64,000 bases of DNA from Yoonia sp. BS5-3 (GTDB taxonomy: Bacteria; Pseudomonadota; Alphaproteobacteria; Rhodobacterales; Rhodobacteraceae): positions 868,001 to 932,000 of the forward strand of contig NZ_CP150951.2 of the NCBI RefSeq assembly GCF_038069655.2, read 5' to 3'. The position numbers and the translations under genes were made by a program. This document shows positions 8,600 through 17,193 of the stretch, piece after piece; within the stretch, counting starts at the first letter, position 1; every line of letters begins with the position of its first letter. The notes beneath the pieces were generated by a model that saw only the letters and a program-made list of their open reading frames with translations, was not told the origin of the DNA and did not search any database.

Positions 8600-10973
8600 C
8601 TTTCTTGGGATCAAAGGCCGCAAGATCGGGGCGGATCACAGCGGGAAGCCGTTTTTGGTGCCCATCCAGTTTTCCGATCTCAACCTGCGTTCCAACCTCG
8701 GCATGGGCGACATCAATCCGCGCCATAGCAATGTTCTGACCCAGTAAGGGTGAGCGCATCGAAGAAGTGACCTCACCAATCTGCGCGCGACCAATATGAA
8801 TGGGGTCGCCATGGCCCACTTCAACTTCGCTCGCAATATTAAGACCGACAAGTTTTTTCATCGGATGATCTTTCCGACGGATCAACGCATCGCGGCCCAT
8901 AAAGTCATCAGGCTTTGATTTCAGCGGAACGGTAAAGCCAATGCCAGCTTCAAAGGGGTCCGTCTGATCGGAAAAATCATAACCCGCGAATATTAACCCC
9001 GCTTCAATCCGCACCATATCCAAAGCTTCCAGCCCCATAGGACGTAGGCCATAAGCCTGCCCAACGCTCCAAATGGCATCAAAAACCTCTTCGCAGTGTT
9101 TAGGGTGACACATGACCTCATAGCCCAACTCCCCCGTGTAACCGGTTCGCGAAATTACAAAGGGCGTTCCGGCCTCATTGCGCAGACGCGCGGGGGAAAA
9201 CCGGAACCATGCCAACTGATCGAACTCAGGGTTATGCGGCGCGGTCCATACCAATTCACGCAGCAGATCACGGGACTTTGGCCCCTGCACAGCGACGTTG
9301 TGCAATTGATCCGTGGACGAGCGCACGAGAACCTTTAGACTTAGTTTTTCTGCCTGTTCACGGATCCATTCGCCGCCATAGTCGCTGCCCCCGATCCAAC
9401 GGAAATTGTCCCGGCCCAGACGAAACACGGTGCCATCATCGATCATCCCGCCGTGTTCGTAACACATCGCGGTATAGACAACCCCGCCAATGGGGAGCGT
9501 TTTCATGTTTCGGGTAAAGACGTATTGGCACAACGCCTCCGCGTCGGGACCCGTGATCTCGAATTTGCGCAGCGGCGACAAATCCATAATGGCCGCATCG
9601 TTGCGGCATGCGTGGTACTCTGCAATCGGGCCCGCATCGGCAAAACAATTTGCCAACCAATAGCCGTTGTATTCGACAAAGTTGCGTGTGTGCTGCGCGA
9701 AACGTGTATGGAAACCGGTTTGCTTGGTCATCTTTGGCTCCGAATTGGGGGTCGTGCGGGTCGCAATAGCGCGTTGAAATGTTTCTTTTCCGGAGTAGGT
9801 GCGAACATGAATATCCGTCGGGTTCCATCCGTTGGCAGCGGTTGTGTCGTCTGGGCAGGCGCTGCTTACGCAAACGATGTCCGTGAGCGCCCGCAGCAGC
9901 ACATAATCCCCGGGCCGCGACCAAGGTTCATCGGTATACATGACCCCATGATCATCAATGCCGGTGTTGAAGAAGAAGTTGATCGCCATCCATCCGGGCC
10001 TGCCGCTGATACCATATGGGGCAAGGGCGCTGTTGAAATTGTCTGAACAATTTGGGTGGCCGGGGTAGCCGATGTCGTCATAGTATTTGGCGGCACATGC
10101 CATCGCAAAAGCATCATGGCGACCGCATGTATCTTGGACCACTTCAACAAGTGGTACCATTTCCTGATCGTAGTATTTCGCATGTAGACCGGGCATCGGA
10201 TAGGCATGACCCATCAATGTTCGCGTGGTCGTGACATCCAGCGCGTGTTCAATGCCTTTGTCTAATTTACGAGCGCTAAAACACTCGAAATCGGTGCATT
10301 GCCGGCCATCTACATCAAGGATCTGGATGTAGTCGCCCGCCTTAACAAAATAGGATTCAGCGGTTTGCGTATGAACGCGGATGTCTTGCAACGGGTCCGC
10401 CAAGGGTGTGGGTAATTCAAAACTGACATGTCGTTTGATCTTGGAACGTTTCACCACAACGGTGAGCGGGGTCGCCGTATTCTGAAGCTCAATATCCATT
10501 TCACCGCCAGGTGCCGCTATGATTACGCAGCCATCGCGGTCGGCTTTGAACGTTTCTTTTGTCTTGGCCGGCGTCGTTCTCTCAAACAGATGAACTGCGC
10601 CCGGGCTTGTCAGATCGATTTTGCGAGCATCAAGCCCCATGCGAAGCCCACGCAGGGATTGATCATCATGTTGAAGCAACGCCTGCAGGCCGATCGCGGG
10701 TCCCTGCCCTGTTACGCCAAAAATGTCGGGCGCTACTGCACCTTTTGCATCGCAAACCACAATCTCGCAAAGTTGGCCGCCTTCATCATTGGCAATTGTG
10801 AACTCATCCCCCGCAAACACAGGCACAAGGACAGCGCCGCAGCCGTGCACGACATATTGCTCAGAACCGGGTGGGAGCGAAAAAACGCGCGGCTCGTAAA
10901 TAGCGCTCGGCTTTGGCGGACCAGGCTGCACCTTCAGATATTCGTCTCGCATCACCCACCCGGCTTGTTGCAT
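8583..10973 (-). CDS. tdm: Trimethylamine N-oxide demethylase
   Basis: Converts TMAO to dimethylamine and formaldehyde. The 796-residue protein has the Tdm architecture: an N-terminal region of about 200 residues resembling a partial DUF1989 fold, a full DUF1989 (urea carboxylase-associated) metal-binding domain at roughly 205-415 with CTDFECFSARK and the CVSSACPDDTTAANGWNPTD segment, then a GcvT-type THF-binding domain (about 430-790) starting YWLANCFADAGPIAEYHACR. The GcvT domain would trap formaldehyde as methylene-THF. ATG at 10973 or 10952 is possible. It is convergent with purU and divergent from the DMT transporter. A dimethylglycine-dehydrogenase-like GcvT protein is excluded by the DUF1989 part. 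Confidence 0.92.
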   Translation of the reverse strand: MQQAGWVMRDEYLKVQPGPPKPSAIYEPRVFSLPPGSEQYVVHGCGAVLVPVFAGDEFTIANDEGGQLCEIVVCDAKGAVAPDIFGVTGQGPAIGLQALLQHDDQSLRGLRMGLDARKIDLTSPGAVHLFERTTPAKTKETFKADRDGCVIIAAPGGEMDIELQNTATPLTVVVKRSKIKRHVSFELPTPLADPLQDIRVHTQTAESYFVKAGDYIQILDVDGRQCTDFECFSARKLDKGIEHALDVTTTRTLMGHAYPMPGLHAKYYDQEMVPLVEVVQDTCGRHDAFAMACAAKYYDDIGYPGHPNCSDNFNSALAPYGISGRPGWMAINFFFNTGIDDHGVMYTDEPWSRPGDYVLLRALTDIVCVSSACPDDTTAANGWNPTDIHVRTYSGKETFQRAIATRTTPNSEPKMTKQTGFHTRFAQHTRNFVEYNGYWLANCFADAGPIAEYHACRNDAAIMDLSPLRKFEITGPDAEALCQYVFTRNMKTLPIGGVVYTAMCYEHGGMIDDGTVFRLGRDNFRWIGGSDYGGEWIREQAEKLSLKVLVRSSTDQLHNVAVQGPKSRDLLRELVWTAPHNPEFDQLAWFRFSPARLRNEAGTPFVISRTGYTGELGYEVMCHPKHCEEVFDAIWSVGQAYGLRPMGLEALDMVRIEAGLIFAGYDFSDQTDPFEAGIGFTVPLKSKPDDFMGRDALIRRKDHPMKKLVGLNIASEVEVGHGDPIHIGRAQIGEVTSSMRSPLLGQNIAMARIDVAHAEVGTQVEIGKLDGHQKRLPAVIRPDLAAFDPKKERPRS

Positions 10974-11114
10974 ATATGGAATAAATATTTAACATGAAGA
11001 ATATAATCGATTGCGAGACCTCGCAAATACATTCGTCAGGATGCACGTGGAAATTCACATTATTTCTTTGCCAAACCGGTCTGGCCCGGGGAAAGGCCAT
11101 GAGGCTATGCCCCG

Positions 11115-11957
11115 ATGTCTTTGATCTTAGGGTTGATTGCGGCGGCTTGCTGGGGACTGCACGATTTTTGCATCCGGTTGACCAGCCAATCAACACCGAT
11201 CAGCGCGGCCATGATTGCTGTTATGATATTTGGGCTCCTCTTTCAAACGACGCTTTTGGTCGCCACGAGCAATTACACACCGCTACCGCCAAACAGTTTT
11301 GCCCAAATATTATTTGCAGGTGTATCCTTTGCGGCCGCAAATTGTGGTCTATACGTTGCCTTCCAGCGCGGTCCGGTCTGGCTCGCGGCTCCCTTGGTGG
11401 CCTGTTTCTGTGTCTTTTCCGTTGGTATCGCGATGTTTGGCGGTGCTACAGTGTCTGTCGGGCAACTGACGGCAGTCGGGGTTATTCTCTGCGGGATTAC
11501 AATGATCGCAGTCCTCGCGGATCGGGATGACGACCACGAAACCAGCTATTTTTGGACGATCGTAAGCGCACTTATCTGTGCGGCAGCCTTTGCAAGCACG
11601 TTCCATTTTGGTCAAAGCGCGACAGAGCTGACCAACGGTCTTGTTTCCGCAATCATAACTCGAATCGTCGCGATCGGGGTGTTGCTGACTGGGTTCTGGA
11701 CACTGCGTTTGCCGCTTTGGCCCGCAGTCAGTTCACTTGGTGCATTTGCCGTTATGGGCGTTCTAGACGGCGTCGCAATCTTCTCGATCATGTCTGCGGG
11801 CAATCACCCTAATCCGGAATATGCGTCCGTCACGACGGCGATGTATGGGTTGCCAACAATCTGGCTTGCGGCATTCTTTTTGAAGGAACGTATCAACGCG
11901 GTTCAGTGGTTGGGGTGTCTGATAGCGTTTTTCGGGGTCGGGTATCTGTCGTTGTAA
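11115..11957 (+). CDS. EamA/DMT-family transporter
   Basis: Inner-membrane protein of 280 residues with about ten hydrophobic helices in two EamA repeats (MSLILGLIAAACWGLHDFCI at the first, ISALICAAAFASTFHFGQ region starting the second). It is divergent from tdm across about 140 bp, and a DMT gene beside tdm is usual in roseobacter TMAO clusters, so it may move a metabolite of methylated-amine breakdown; the substrate cannot be read from sequence. The second-helix half ends in WLGCLIAFFGVGYLSL, a normal family terminus. Confidence 0.88.
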   Translation: MSLILGLIAAACWGLHDFCIRLTSQSTPISAAMIAVMIFGLLFQTTLLVATSNYTPLPPNSFAQILFAGVSFAAANCGLYVAFQRGPVWLAAPLVACFCVFSVGIAMFGGATVSVGQLTAVGVILCGITMIAVLADRDDDHETSYFWTIVSALICAAAFASTFHFGQSATELTNGLVSAIITRIVAIGVLLTGFWTLRLPLWPAVSSLGAFAVMGVLDGVAIFSIMSAGNHPNPEYASVTTAMYGLPTIWLAAFFLKERINAVQWLGCLIAFFGVGYLSL

Positions 11958-11964
11958 GGCGATG

Positions 11965-12230
11965 TTACTTTATTTGGGTTGCTTCGCAATCGTAAGTCGG
12001 ATCAGAGACCTGTTGTTTGTGGGCGCACCTCTTCTGCGAGCTCAGCGGATTGAAGGAAACCGCTATTTCGGCAGACCATACTGCCCCCTTACCGATCACG
12101 TACGCGACTTCGACCCCGTCAAGTGTTGTCGAAGCTGAATGGAACGCCTTGAAGCCGGGCATTGGGTGCGTCAGCCATTTGATAAATCGTTGATCTTGTT
12201 CCACCATATTGTTGGATACTTGGATCAAAC
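11965..12230 (-). mobile_element. IS6-family transposase remnant (C-terminal piece)
   Basis: The minus strand encodes VSNNMVEQDQRFIKW, then MPGFKAFHSASTTLDGVEV, the C-terminal signature around the catalytic Glu of IS6/IS26-type DDE transposases. The upstream catalytic domain is missing and no start codon with a ribosome site is present, so only a fragment of about 85 codons remains. It marks the left border of a decayed region. Confidence 0.8.
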
Positions 12231-12587
12231 CTATTGATTTTGGTCACCGGGCCTATCCGGTGCCGCTAAACCTGTTCTCTGTGGGCCAGGAGCGTTTGAA
12301 TGCATATTCCCCGCTTGAACGCGAACGGCTCACCAATTCCATCATTAAGCTCTATGACTTTGTACTTGGCTCTCTGCCGGCATGACCGCTAAGCAAAGCG
12401 TTGTGTTCCGCTATGTCACCCGGCTGATGTTCCACATCCCGGATGCCACCACGCACAGTGAAAAACCGTATTGACCGCCTTGGGGCTCATTCCAGACTTT
12501 CGCCGCAAAGTGCTCGGATGGCGGCTATGCGGGACAAAGTGCGAATTCGCTGCACAAGGTATCAATGGCTACTTGCCAAGATTTCTA
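12231..12587. other. Gene-free stretch with unassigned coding debris
   Basis: No intact gene is supported. A plus-strand frame ending at 12384 reads as protein-like (FSVGQERLNAYSPLERERL, then IIKLYDFVLGSLPA) and another short frame follows to about 12472, but neither has a start and neither matches a family I recognise. They are probably relics of genes disrupted by insertion elements. Confidence 0.4.
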
Positions 12588-13364
12588 TCACACAGGGTTT
12601 GCCCAACGTTCTGCATGAATTTCTCTCATTCCATCATCAATTGGCTGCATTGCTGCGGCTAAAACTTTTCGGAATACACTAGGGTCATCAGCCAGAGCAT
12701 CGTAGACAAAGCTTGGGTACACTGTCTCCCAAAAATTTGTATCAGGAAGCGTTTTTTCCAATTTAGTATCATACGGTTTTCCTAGCATTTTAGAAGTCCA
12801 GAAATAGACATCATTGATGGGTTCGCCGCTGCTCAAACGATGTGCTTTTTCTAGTTTTTTGCGGGTCAAAGGTCGTACAGGGATTGCTGTAAGGTATCCA
12901 GAGTTAACACCTGTGCGCTGCATCTGACGTTTCAATTCCATTGGATAGAATTCGGCGTCTGGTCCGAGACAGCTTTGGTCCAGAACCGTCTGAGCGGCTA
13001 CGAAAACGTTGGCGAGATCGCGAACGTTGCTGTTGGTCAATTTTACACTGTCCGGCGAAATTTCAATTGCCGAGATATCCATTTGAACATCCGGCGAATA
13101 ACCTTCTTTGTAACCATGGATATTCACGGAGTGTGCGATACCATAGCGCTCCAACAAACTGGCCCCTTGACCATATGTGGACATTTGTAGATGCGAAAAA
13201 ATGACACCCTTTGAGCCACTTCTCCTAGCTGGGCTGTCCCAATCCTTCATATCTGCATCATATCCAGATCGACACAGGTTAACGGCTAGAAGCCTCAACC
13301 CTTCACAAAGGAATTCCTTTCCAACCTCGTCAAGGAGGGCATCAAAACGGATATCATCTAACAA
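12588..13364 (-). CDS. Hypothetical protein, AT-richer than surroundings, possibly 5'-truncated
   Basis: An open frame of 258 codons with no recognised domain. The composition is protein-like and hydrophilic, with segments such as GYSPDVQMDISAIEISPDS and PLTRKKLEKAHRLSSGE, no signal peptide and no membrane helix. The DNA is visibly richer in A and T than the flanking genes, suggesting acquisition from elsewhere. The only start before an upstream stop is TTG at 13364 without a clear ribosome site; the first ATG is at residue 39. It may therefore be the 3' part of a longer gene cut at its 5' end. It lies between the IS6 and IS3 remnants. No function is proposed. Confidence 0.55.
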   Translation of the reverse strand: MLDDIRFDALLDEVGKEFLCEGLRLLAVNLCRSGYDADMKDWDSPARRSGSKGVIFSHLQMSTYGQGASLLERYGIAHSVNIHGYKEGYSPDVQMDISAIEISPDSVKLTNSNVRDLANVFVAAQTVLDQSCLGPDAEFYPMELKRQMQRTGVNSGYLTAIPVRPLTRKKLEKAHRLSSGEPINDVYFWTSKMLGKPYDTKLEKTLPDTNFWETVYPSFVYDALADDPSVFRKVLAAAMQPIDDGMREIHAERWANPV

Positions 13365-13682
13365 GTTCTGGCTCTTTCAGTTTTCTTCTTTGGTTGGGTG
13401 TATGGCCGTTAGCCTTGACTTTTTTTGGCGAGATAACAGACATTCGCCGCTACGCTGAATTTTAGCAAATTGAGCTCAAAGCGGACCTGCAGCAGCGCAG
13501 CAGGTCGCAATTCGGCCCAATGCAAGCATCGAGGACCGCTTTGCCGGACAAAACGGACCTCAGGCCCCCGCGAGTCAATGTCCGCATTCACACATTGCCT
13601 ATTAGATTGCATTTGGGTGCGCGCCTCGTTGTACTCGTGCATATTGCCTCACAAGCCAATGCCCCAATACGGAGTAAAGACC
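13365..13682. other. Intergenic stretch with roseobacter-type extragenic repeat
   Basis: No gene supported. From about 13480 to 13566 it contains an AGCGGACCT ... GGACCGCTTTGCCGGACA ... CGGACCTCA series that resembles intergenic debris at 51362-51460 and, more weakly, 44230-44350. The ribosome site of the next gene (GGAG) is at its right end. Confidence 0.4.
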
Positions 13683-13901
13683 ATGGATCCCAGAGATGAA
13701 GCAGCGAAAGACTACGATGCAATTGCGTCAGAGCTCGATAGGGCAGCAGAGCATGCACGCGTGGCTGCAAACCATTTAAGAGATCGAAATATTCCTTCAT
13801 CTGGCGCACATACGGTCGCACTCATGGGCCATCTTGAAGTCGTCAAGGAATTGCTGGCAACCCGTACAAAATGCGCTGCGCGTTTCGCGAAACTGCCGTA
13901 A
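13683..13901 (+). CDS. Small hypothetical protein
   Basis: Start at 13683 (MDPRDEAAKDYDAIASELDR) with GGAGTAA upstream gives 72 residues. The protein is soluble and mostly helical in appearance, with a His/Ala-rich middle (AAEHARVAANHLRDRNIP) and a basic C-terminus containing one Cys. It has no recognised domain. It lies alone in the decayed region; the good ribosome site and even codon use suggest it is still a gene. Function unknown. Confidence 0.6.
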   Translation: MDPRDEAAKDYDAIASELDRAAEHARVAANHLRDRNIPSSGAHTVALMGHLEVVKELLATRTKCAARFAKLP

Positions 13902-13988
13902 CACGCCCCTGGGGTATAGCCGCCATTGGCCCTCACATTGCGAGGGTCCAATTTTCATTATTCGGTGAGCTGGAAGACCTATGCGACG

Positions 13989-14480
13989 CTACCTGCCACC
14001 AGTGACCCGAATTCTCTCTCCCATGATGTTCGCGTTGGCCTCGGAGGAAAGAAAAACCACGAGATTTGCGACGCTCTGCGGGGATGACAGTCCACCTGAA
14101 GGCCTCTTAGTTCGCTCGCCTTCACGCACCTCATCGGGAAGAAAGTTCTTTGTGCCTTCCATCAAGGTCAGGCTAGGCAAAACGGTATTAATCAGCATGC
14201 GCTTGGACCCAAAGTCCCGCTGAAGGCTTACTGTCATTCCATGCAAGGCCGCCTTTGCTGTCGAGTAGAGTGCCGAGCCTGCCATCCCGTCTTCTGCGAT
14301 GTTGGAAGCGATGTTTACGACCCATCCAGGCCCATAAGTGTGAAGATACCGGGCTCAAAAGCCGATTGGATGCAATTGCTTGCAACTTTCGCCAGATCGT
14401 CGGCGTGGAGATATCTAATCCATGTCTCGGGAGCGGACGGAGACACAAAGATACATTTCTCCAAGATACCACCGAAGACC
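13989..14480 (-). pseudogene. Mosaic relic: NAD-dependent epimerase piece joined to short-chain dehydrogenase piece
   Basis: The segment at 13989-14336 (minus) reads as the C-terminal half of a classical SDR: GWVVNIASNIAEDG, the active-site ALYSTAKAALHGMTVSLQ (Tyr-x-x-x-Lys), a SVANLVVFLSSEANANIMGE segment and an end VTGGR. Just upstream, in another frame at 14315-14480, a piece resembles the C-terminal part of an NAD-dependent epimerase (PETWIRYLHADDLAKVASN, then EPGIFTLMGLDG) ending at TAA. Neither has its Rossmann N-terminus. The two were probably brought together by deletion next to the IS3 remnant; no product is expected. Confidence 0.7.
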
Positions 14481-14539
14481 TCGGGTCAAGCGTCGCAGTA
14501 CAGCTTCACCTGACCAGACTTTCACGGCGAATGCTTGAT

Positions 14540-14605
14540 CCATGCATCATTGAACTCACCTCCACACAGCCATACTTGGACCGCCACTTGTAGAAACCCG
14601 CATCG
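14540..14605 (-). mobile_element. IS3-family OrfA remnant
   Basis: The minus strand encodes GFYKWRSKYGCVEVSSM, very close to the FYKWRSKYGGM-V signature of IS3-family OrfA helix-turn-helix proteins. Nothing on either side continues the transposase, so this is a short relic. Confidence 0.6.
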
Positions 14606-14645
14606 GCTCAGAATCTATCAATACATAGGCCGCCATGGCCAAAGC

Positions 14646-15296
14646 CTATATACCCATACCCCATTCATCAAAGTCAAAGATCAACAAAAACAACCGCTTG
14701 CACAGCGATTTCAAGATGTCCTCATTTGGGTTTCCAGCGAATTGAGATAATGAAAATAGGCAGGCAATCGTGATTTCATTTTGCAAAAACATGACCTGCG
14801 GTGCGATCTGTGCGTGAGGCAGCTTACCAAACGTGTTTTGCAACAAAACAATCCGCCGACCGACATCCATACGATGCTTGGCTTCAAGATCGATCAACTT
14901 TCGGGACACGCCCATCGCCATGCGAAGGTGCCAATATCCATTGGCGTTTAGTTCATGGTCACTCATCACCTGGAGGAAAGCGTCCGTAAATTCTTCCAGT
15001 GTTACATCGCCCTGCAAGTTATCAATAAGCTGATCCAAAGCCGCCAGGCTCTGACCAAGCCATCTTTGATAAAGCTCGTAGTAAATCGCCTCTTTATTTG
15101 GGAAAAACCGATAGATTGTCCCCACACTGACACCTGACTGGGCCGCGATGGACTTGGTTCCAACTGATTGCAATGGATCGGACGCCAACATCTCGAGTGT
15201 CGTGTTCAAGATACGGTCAACTTTCTCTTGTGACCTGGGCTGTTGGGCCAATTTGCGGCGCGCCACTTTGGTGGGTGTGGGATCAGTCAAGGTCAT
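14646..15296 (-). CDS. TetR/AcrR-family transcriptional regulator
   Basis: One-component DNA-binding repressor of 216 residues starting MTLTDPTPTK (ATG at 15296; a TTG lies one codon earlier). The N-terminal helix-turn-helix is clear: SIAAQSGVSVGTIYRFFPNK at about 47-66. The C-terminal ligand-binding part is mostly helical and has no assigned ligand. It is encoded on the same strand as the siderophore operon and lies 79 bp beyond the end of the siderophore-interacting protein gene, so it may be cotranscribed with it or regulate it; that is inference only. Confidence 0.88.
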   Translation of the reverse strand: MTLTDPTPTKVARRKLAQQPRSQEKVDRILNTTLEMLASDPLQSVGTKSIAAQSGVSVGTIYRFFPNKEAIYYELYQRWLGQSLAALDQLIDNLQGDVTLEEFTDAFLQVMSDHELNANGYWHLRMAMGVSRKLIDLEAKHRMDVGRRIVLLQNTFGKLPHAQIAPQVMFLQNEITIACLFSLSQFAGNPNEDILKSLCKRLFLLIFDFDEWGMGI

Positions 15297-15374
15297 CAAC
15301 TCTTTGGTAAGGTTAGAAAATGGTTAGTACCGATATGGGCAACTATCATGTCTCAGCAGAGCTGCTCAAATGTG

Positions 15375-16433
15375 TTAACCGTTATTAGACCAGAATTGCG
15401 CAATGTACTTGCGCGATTTTGGCAGGTTTTTGATCAATTCAAGTTTTCGAAACATGTCAGTAGGCAAGCGTTCTGCTGCAAACCAAACAAAGGCTTCGGG
15501 GTTTTGCGAAACGGCATCATGCGCAGCGTCAACAAAATCGAGACCGCTTTCCGCGCCGACCCATTGCAACGCAAAGTTCGGGTGCTCTGGAATTGGATAA
15601 TCTGTAGCACCACTACTGCTGTACAACATCACTCTGGCCCAAGCGTGGTCGGGCAACGTTGCCAGAATGCGCGCAATAGCAGGAAAAGCTGTTTCATCAC
15701 CACAAATGACAAGTTGATCAACGTCAAGTGTGCCGCCGCCTCCGGGCCCGATGATTGCGACGCGATCTTCTGCTTTGATAGTCTTTGCCCAGGGCGTCAT
15801 CCGTCCACCCTCATGCATGAAAATATCGACTGAAAGCGTTCCCTTATCATTGGATTGTTCGCGGACCGTGTAGACCGGACGGTGAAGTTCATGTTCACCC
15901 TTTGGCCAGACGGTTGCACCGCTGGGGCTAAGTGTCGGCCACACAGGTTCGGCGCAGCCTTTGGGAGGCAAGACAAAACGAAAATGGATGGCGCTATCAC
16001 CGAAGTGCATCAGACGCTCTGGTCGCAGGATCACCCTATGGAAATCTGTTGAGATTGCCCGGACCTCGATCACTTCAGCGAACTGAAAATTGGGGGGGAA
16101 CTGGTCAGCTAAGATATTGTCTGACCAGCGCATGGTTTCCTGCAGGTCAGGCATGTAGTGTATCAGGTGCTCAACCAGTCCGTCGCGGACAATGTGCAGG
16201 CTGTCTGCATCCGGTGCTTTGATCATCAGGCGAAGCCCATCGTCCTGATTTTCGATACCAAACACACCAAATTCGGTTTGGATCAGCAGGCGGCTTTCGG
16301 TCTGTTCCTTGATGGGCAGCCCGTGTTCTTCTGCTTCGTGCAGGATCAATCCTTGCATCGCCGCAAAGGAAAGGTTCGGCAGAACGGTATCGGCTGTCAC
16401 ATCCGCCACTTTGTGCTCAGTTTGCGATGACAT
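15375..16433 (-). CDS. Siderophore-interacting protein (ferric-siderophore reductase type)
   Basis: Cytoplasmic flavin-dependent reductase that would release iron from imported ferric siderophore. The start MSSQTEHK at 16433 overlaps the end of the ATPase gene by 17 bp and gives 352 residues. The first ~90 residues look like a DUF2218 domain (LLIQTEFGVFGIENQDDGLR). It is followed by the FAD-binding SIP domain (HRVILRPERLMHFGDSAIHF, then RPVYTVRE, AIIGPGGGG) and the NAD(P)-binding SIP C-terminus (LVICGDETAFPAIARIL, then WFAAE). It is the last gene of the uptake operon. Confidence 0.9.
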   Translation of the reverse strand: MSSQTEHKVADVTADTVLPNLSFAAMQGLILHEAEEHGLPIKEQTESRLLIQTEFGVFGIENQDDGLRLMIKAPDADSLHIVRDGLVEHLIHYMPDLQETMRWSDNILADQFPPNFQFAEVIEVRAISTDFHRVILRPERLMHFGDSAIHFRFVLPPKGCAEPVWPTLSPSGATVWPKGEHELHRPVYTVREQSNDKGTLSVDIFMHEGGRMTPWAKTIKAEDRVAIIGPGGGGTLDVDQLVICGDETAFPAIARILATLPDHAWARVMLYSSSGATDYPIPEHPNFALQWVGAESGLDFVDAAHDAVSQNPEAFVWFAAERLPTDMFRKLELIKNLPKSRKYIAQFWSNNG

Positions 16434-17193
16434 GAGGCAATCCGGTATGAGGGTCTGATATGATGCTGGATGCAAGGCCATAGACCTTTTCCATGTTCTC
16501 TTCAGTCACAAGTTCCGATGGCGCACCTGAAAACAGGATATCCCCATCCTTCAAGGCGATCAAATTGTCCGAAAAACGGGTTGCAAGATTGATGTCATGT
16601 AAGACCATTACGACAGTCAGCTGCGATGTTTGCTGCAAGTTGCGGATCAGTTTCAAGATTTCGATCTGATTGACCAAATCCAAATATGTCGTCGGCTCAT
16701 CAAGAAGTAGAATATTAGTGTCTTGCGCCAAGGCCAGGGCGATCCAAGCCCGTTGCCGTTGCCCCCCAGACAATGTGCTTAGCTGATGATCCGCAAGATC
16801 GGTCAGCCCAACTTGCGCAATGGACCGGCTGACAATTTCCTGGTCTTTCGTAGACCATTGTTGCAACGGATTTTGATGCGGTGTTCGCCCGTTTCTGACA
16901 AGATCCGCGACGGTCATACCTTGCGGAGAGGTTGTCGATTGCGGGAGCAGCGCGACCTGCCGCGCGACCGATTTTGTATCTTGTTTGTGGATGGCTTTCC
17001 CATCCAGCAAAGCAGCTCCCGCGGATGGTGACAGCAACCGCGACAAACACTTTAGAAGGGTAGATTTCCCACAGGCGTTTGATCCGATGATACTGGTCAC
17101 TTTGCCATCAGGAATAGCCGCTGACACATCCGTCAGCACAGGTGTCTTATCGTACCGCAGGGATAGGTTTTCGGTTGTTAGTCGTGCGCTCAT
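16417..17193 (-). CDS. ABC transporter ATP-binding protein for iron-siderophore import
   Basis: FecE/FepC-type ATPase of 258 residues from the ATG at 17193 (MSARLTTENLSLRYDK), which overlaps the permease stop by 4 bp. Longer upstream reading is only overlap with the permease gene. Motifs are Walker A GSNACGKST, Q-loop LLPQS, signature LSGGQRQR and Walker B ILLLDEPTTYLD, followed by the switch His in VMVLHDIN. It powers the two adjacent FecCD permeases. Confidence 0.94.
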   Translation of the reverse strand: MSARLTTENLSLRYDKTPVLTDVSAAIPDGKVTSIIGSNACGKSTLLKCLSRLLSPSAGAALLDGKAIHKQDTKSVARQVALLPQSTTSPQGMTVADLVRNGRTPHQNPLQQWSTKDQEIVSRSIAQVGLTDLADHQLSTLSGGQRQRAWIALALAQDTNILLLDEPTTYLDLVNQIEILKLIRNLQQTSQLTVVMVLHDINLATRFSDNLIALKDGDILFSGAPSELVTEENMEKVYGLASSIISDPHTGLPHVIAN

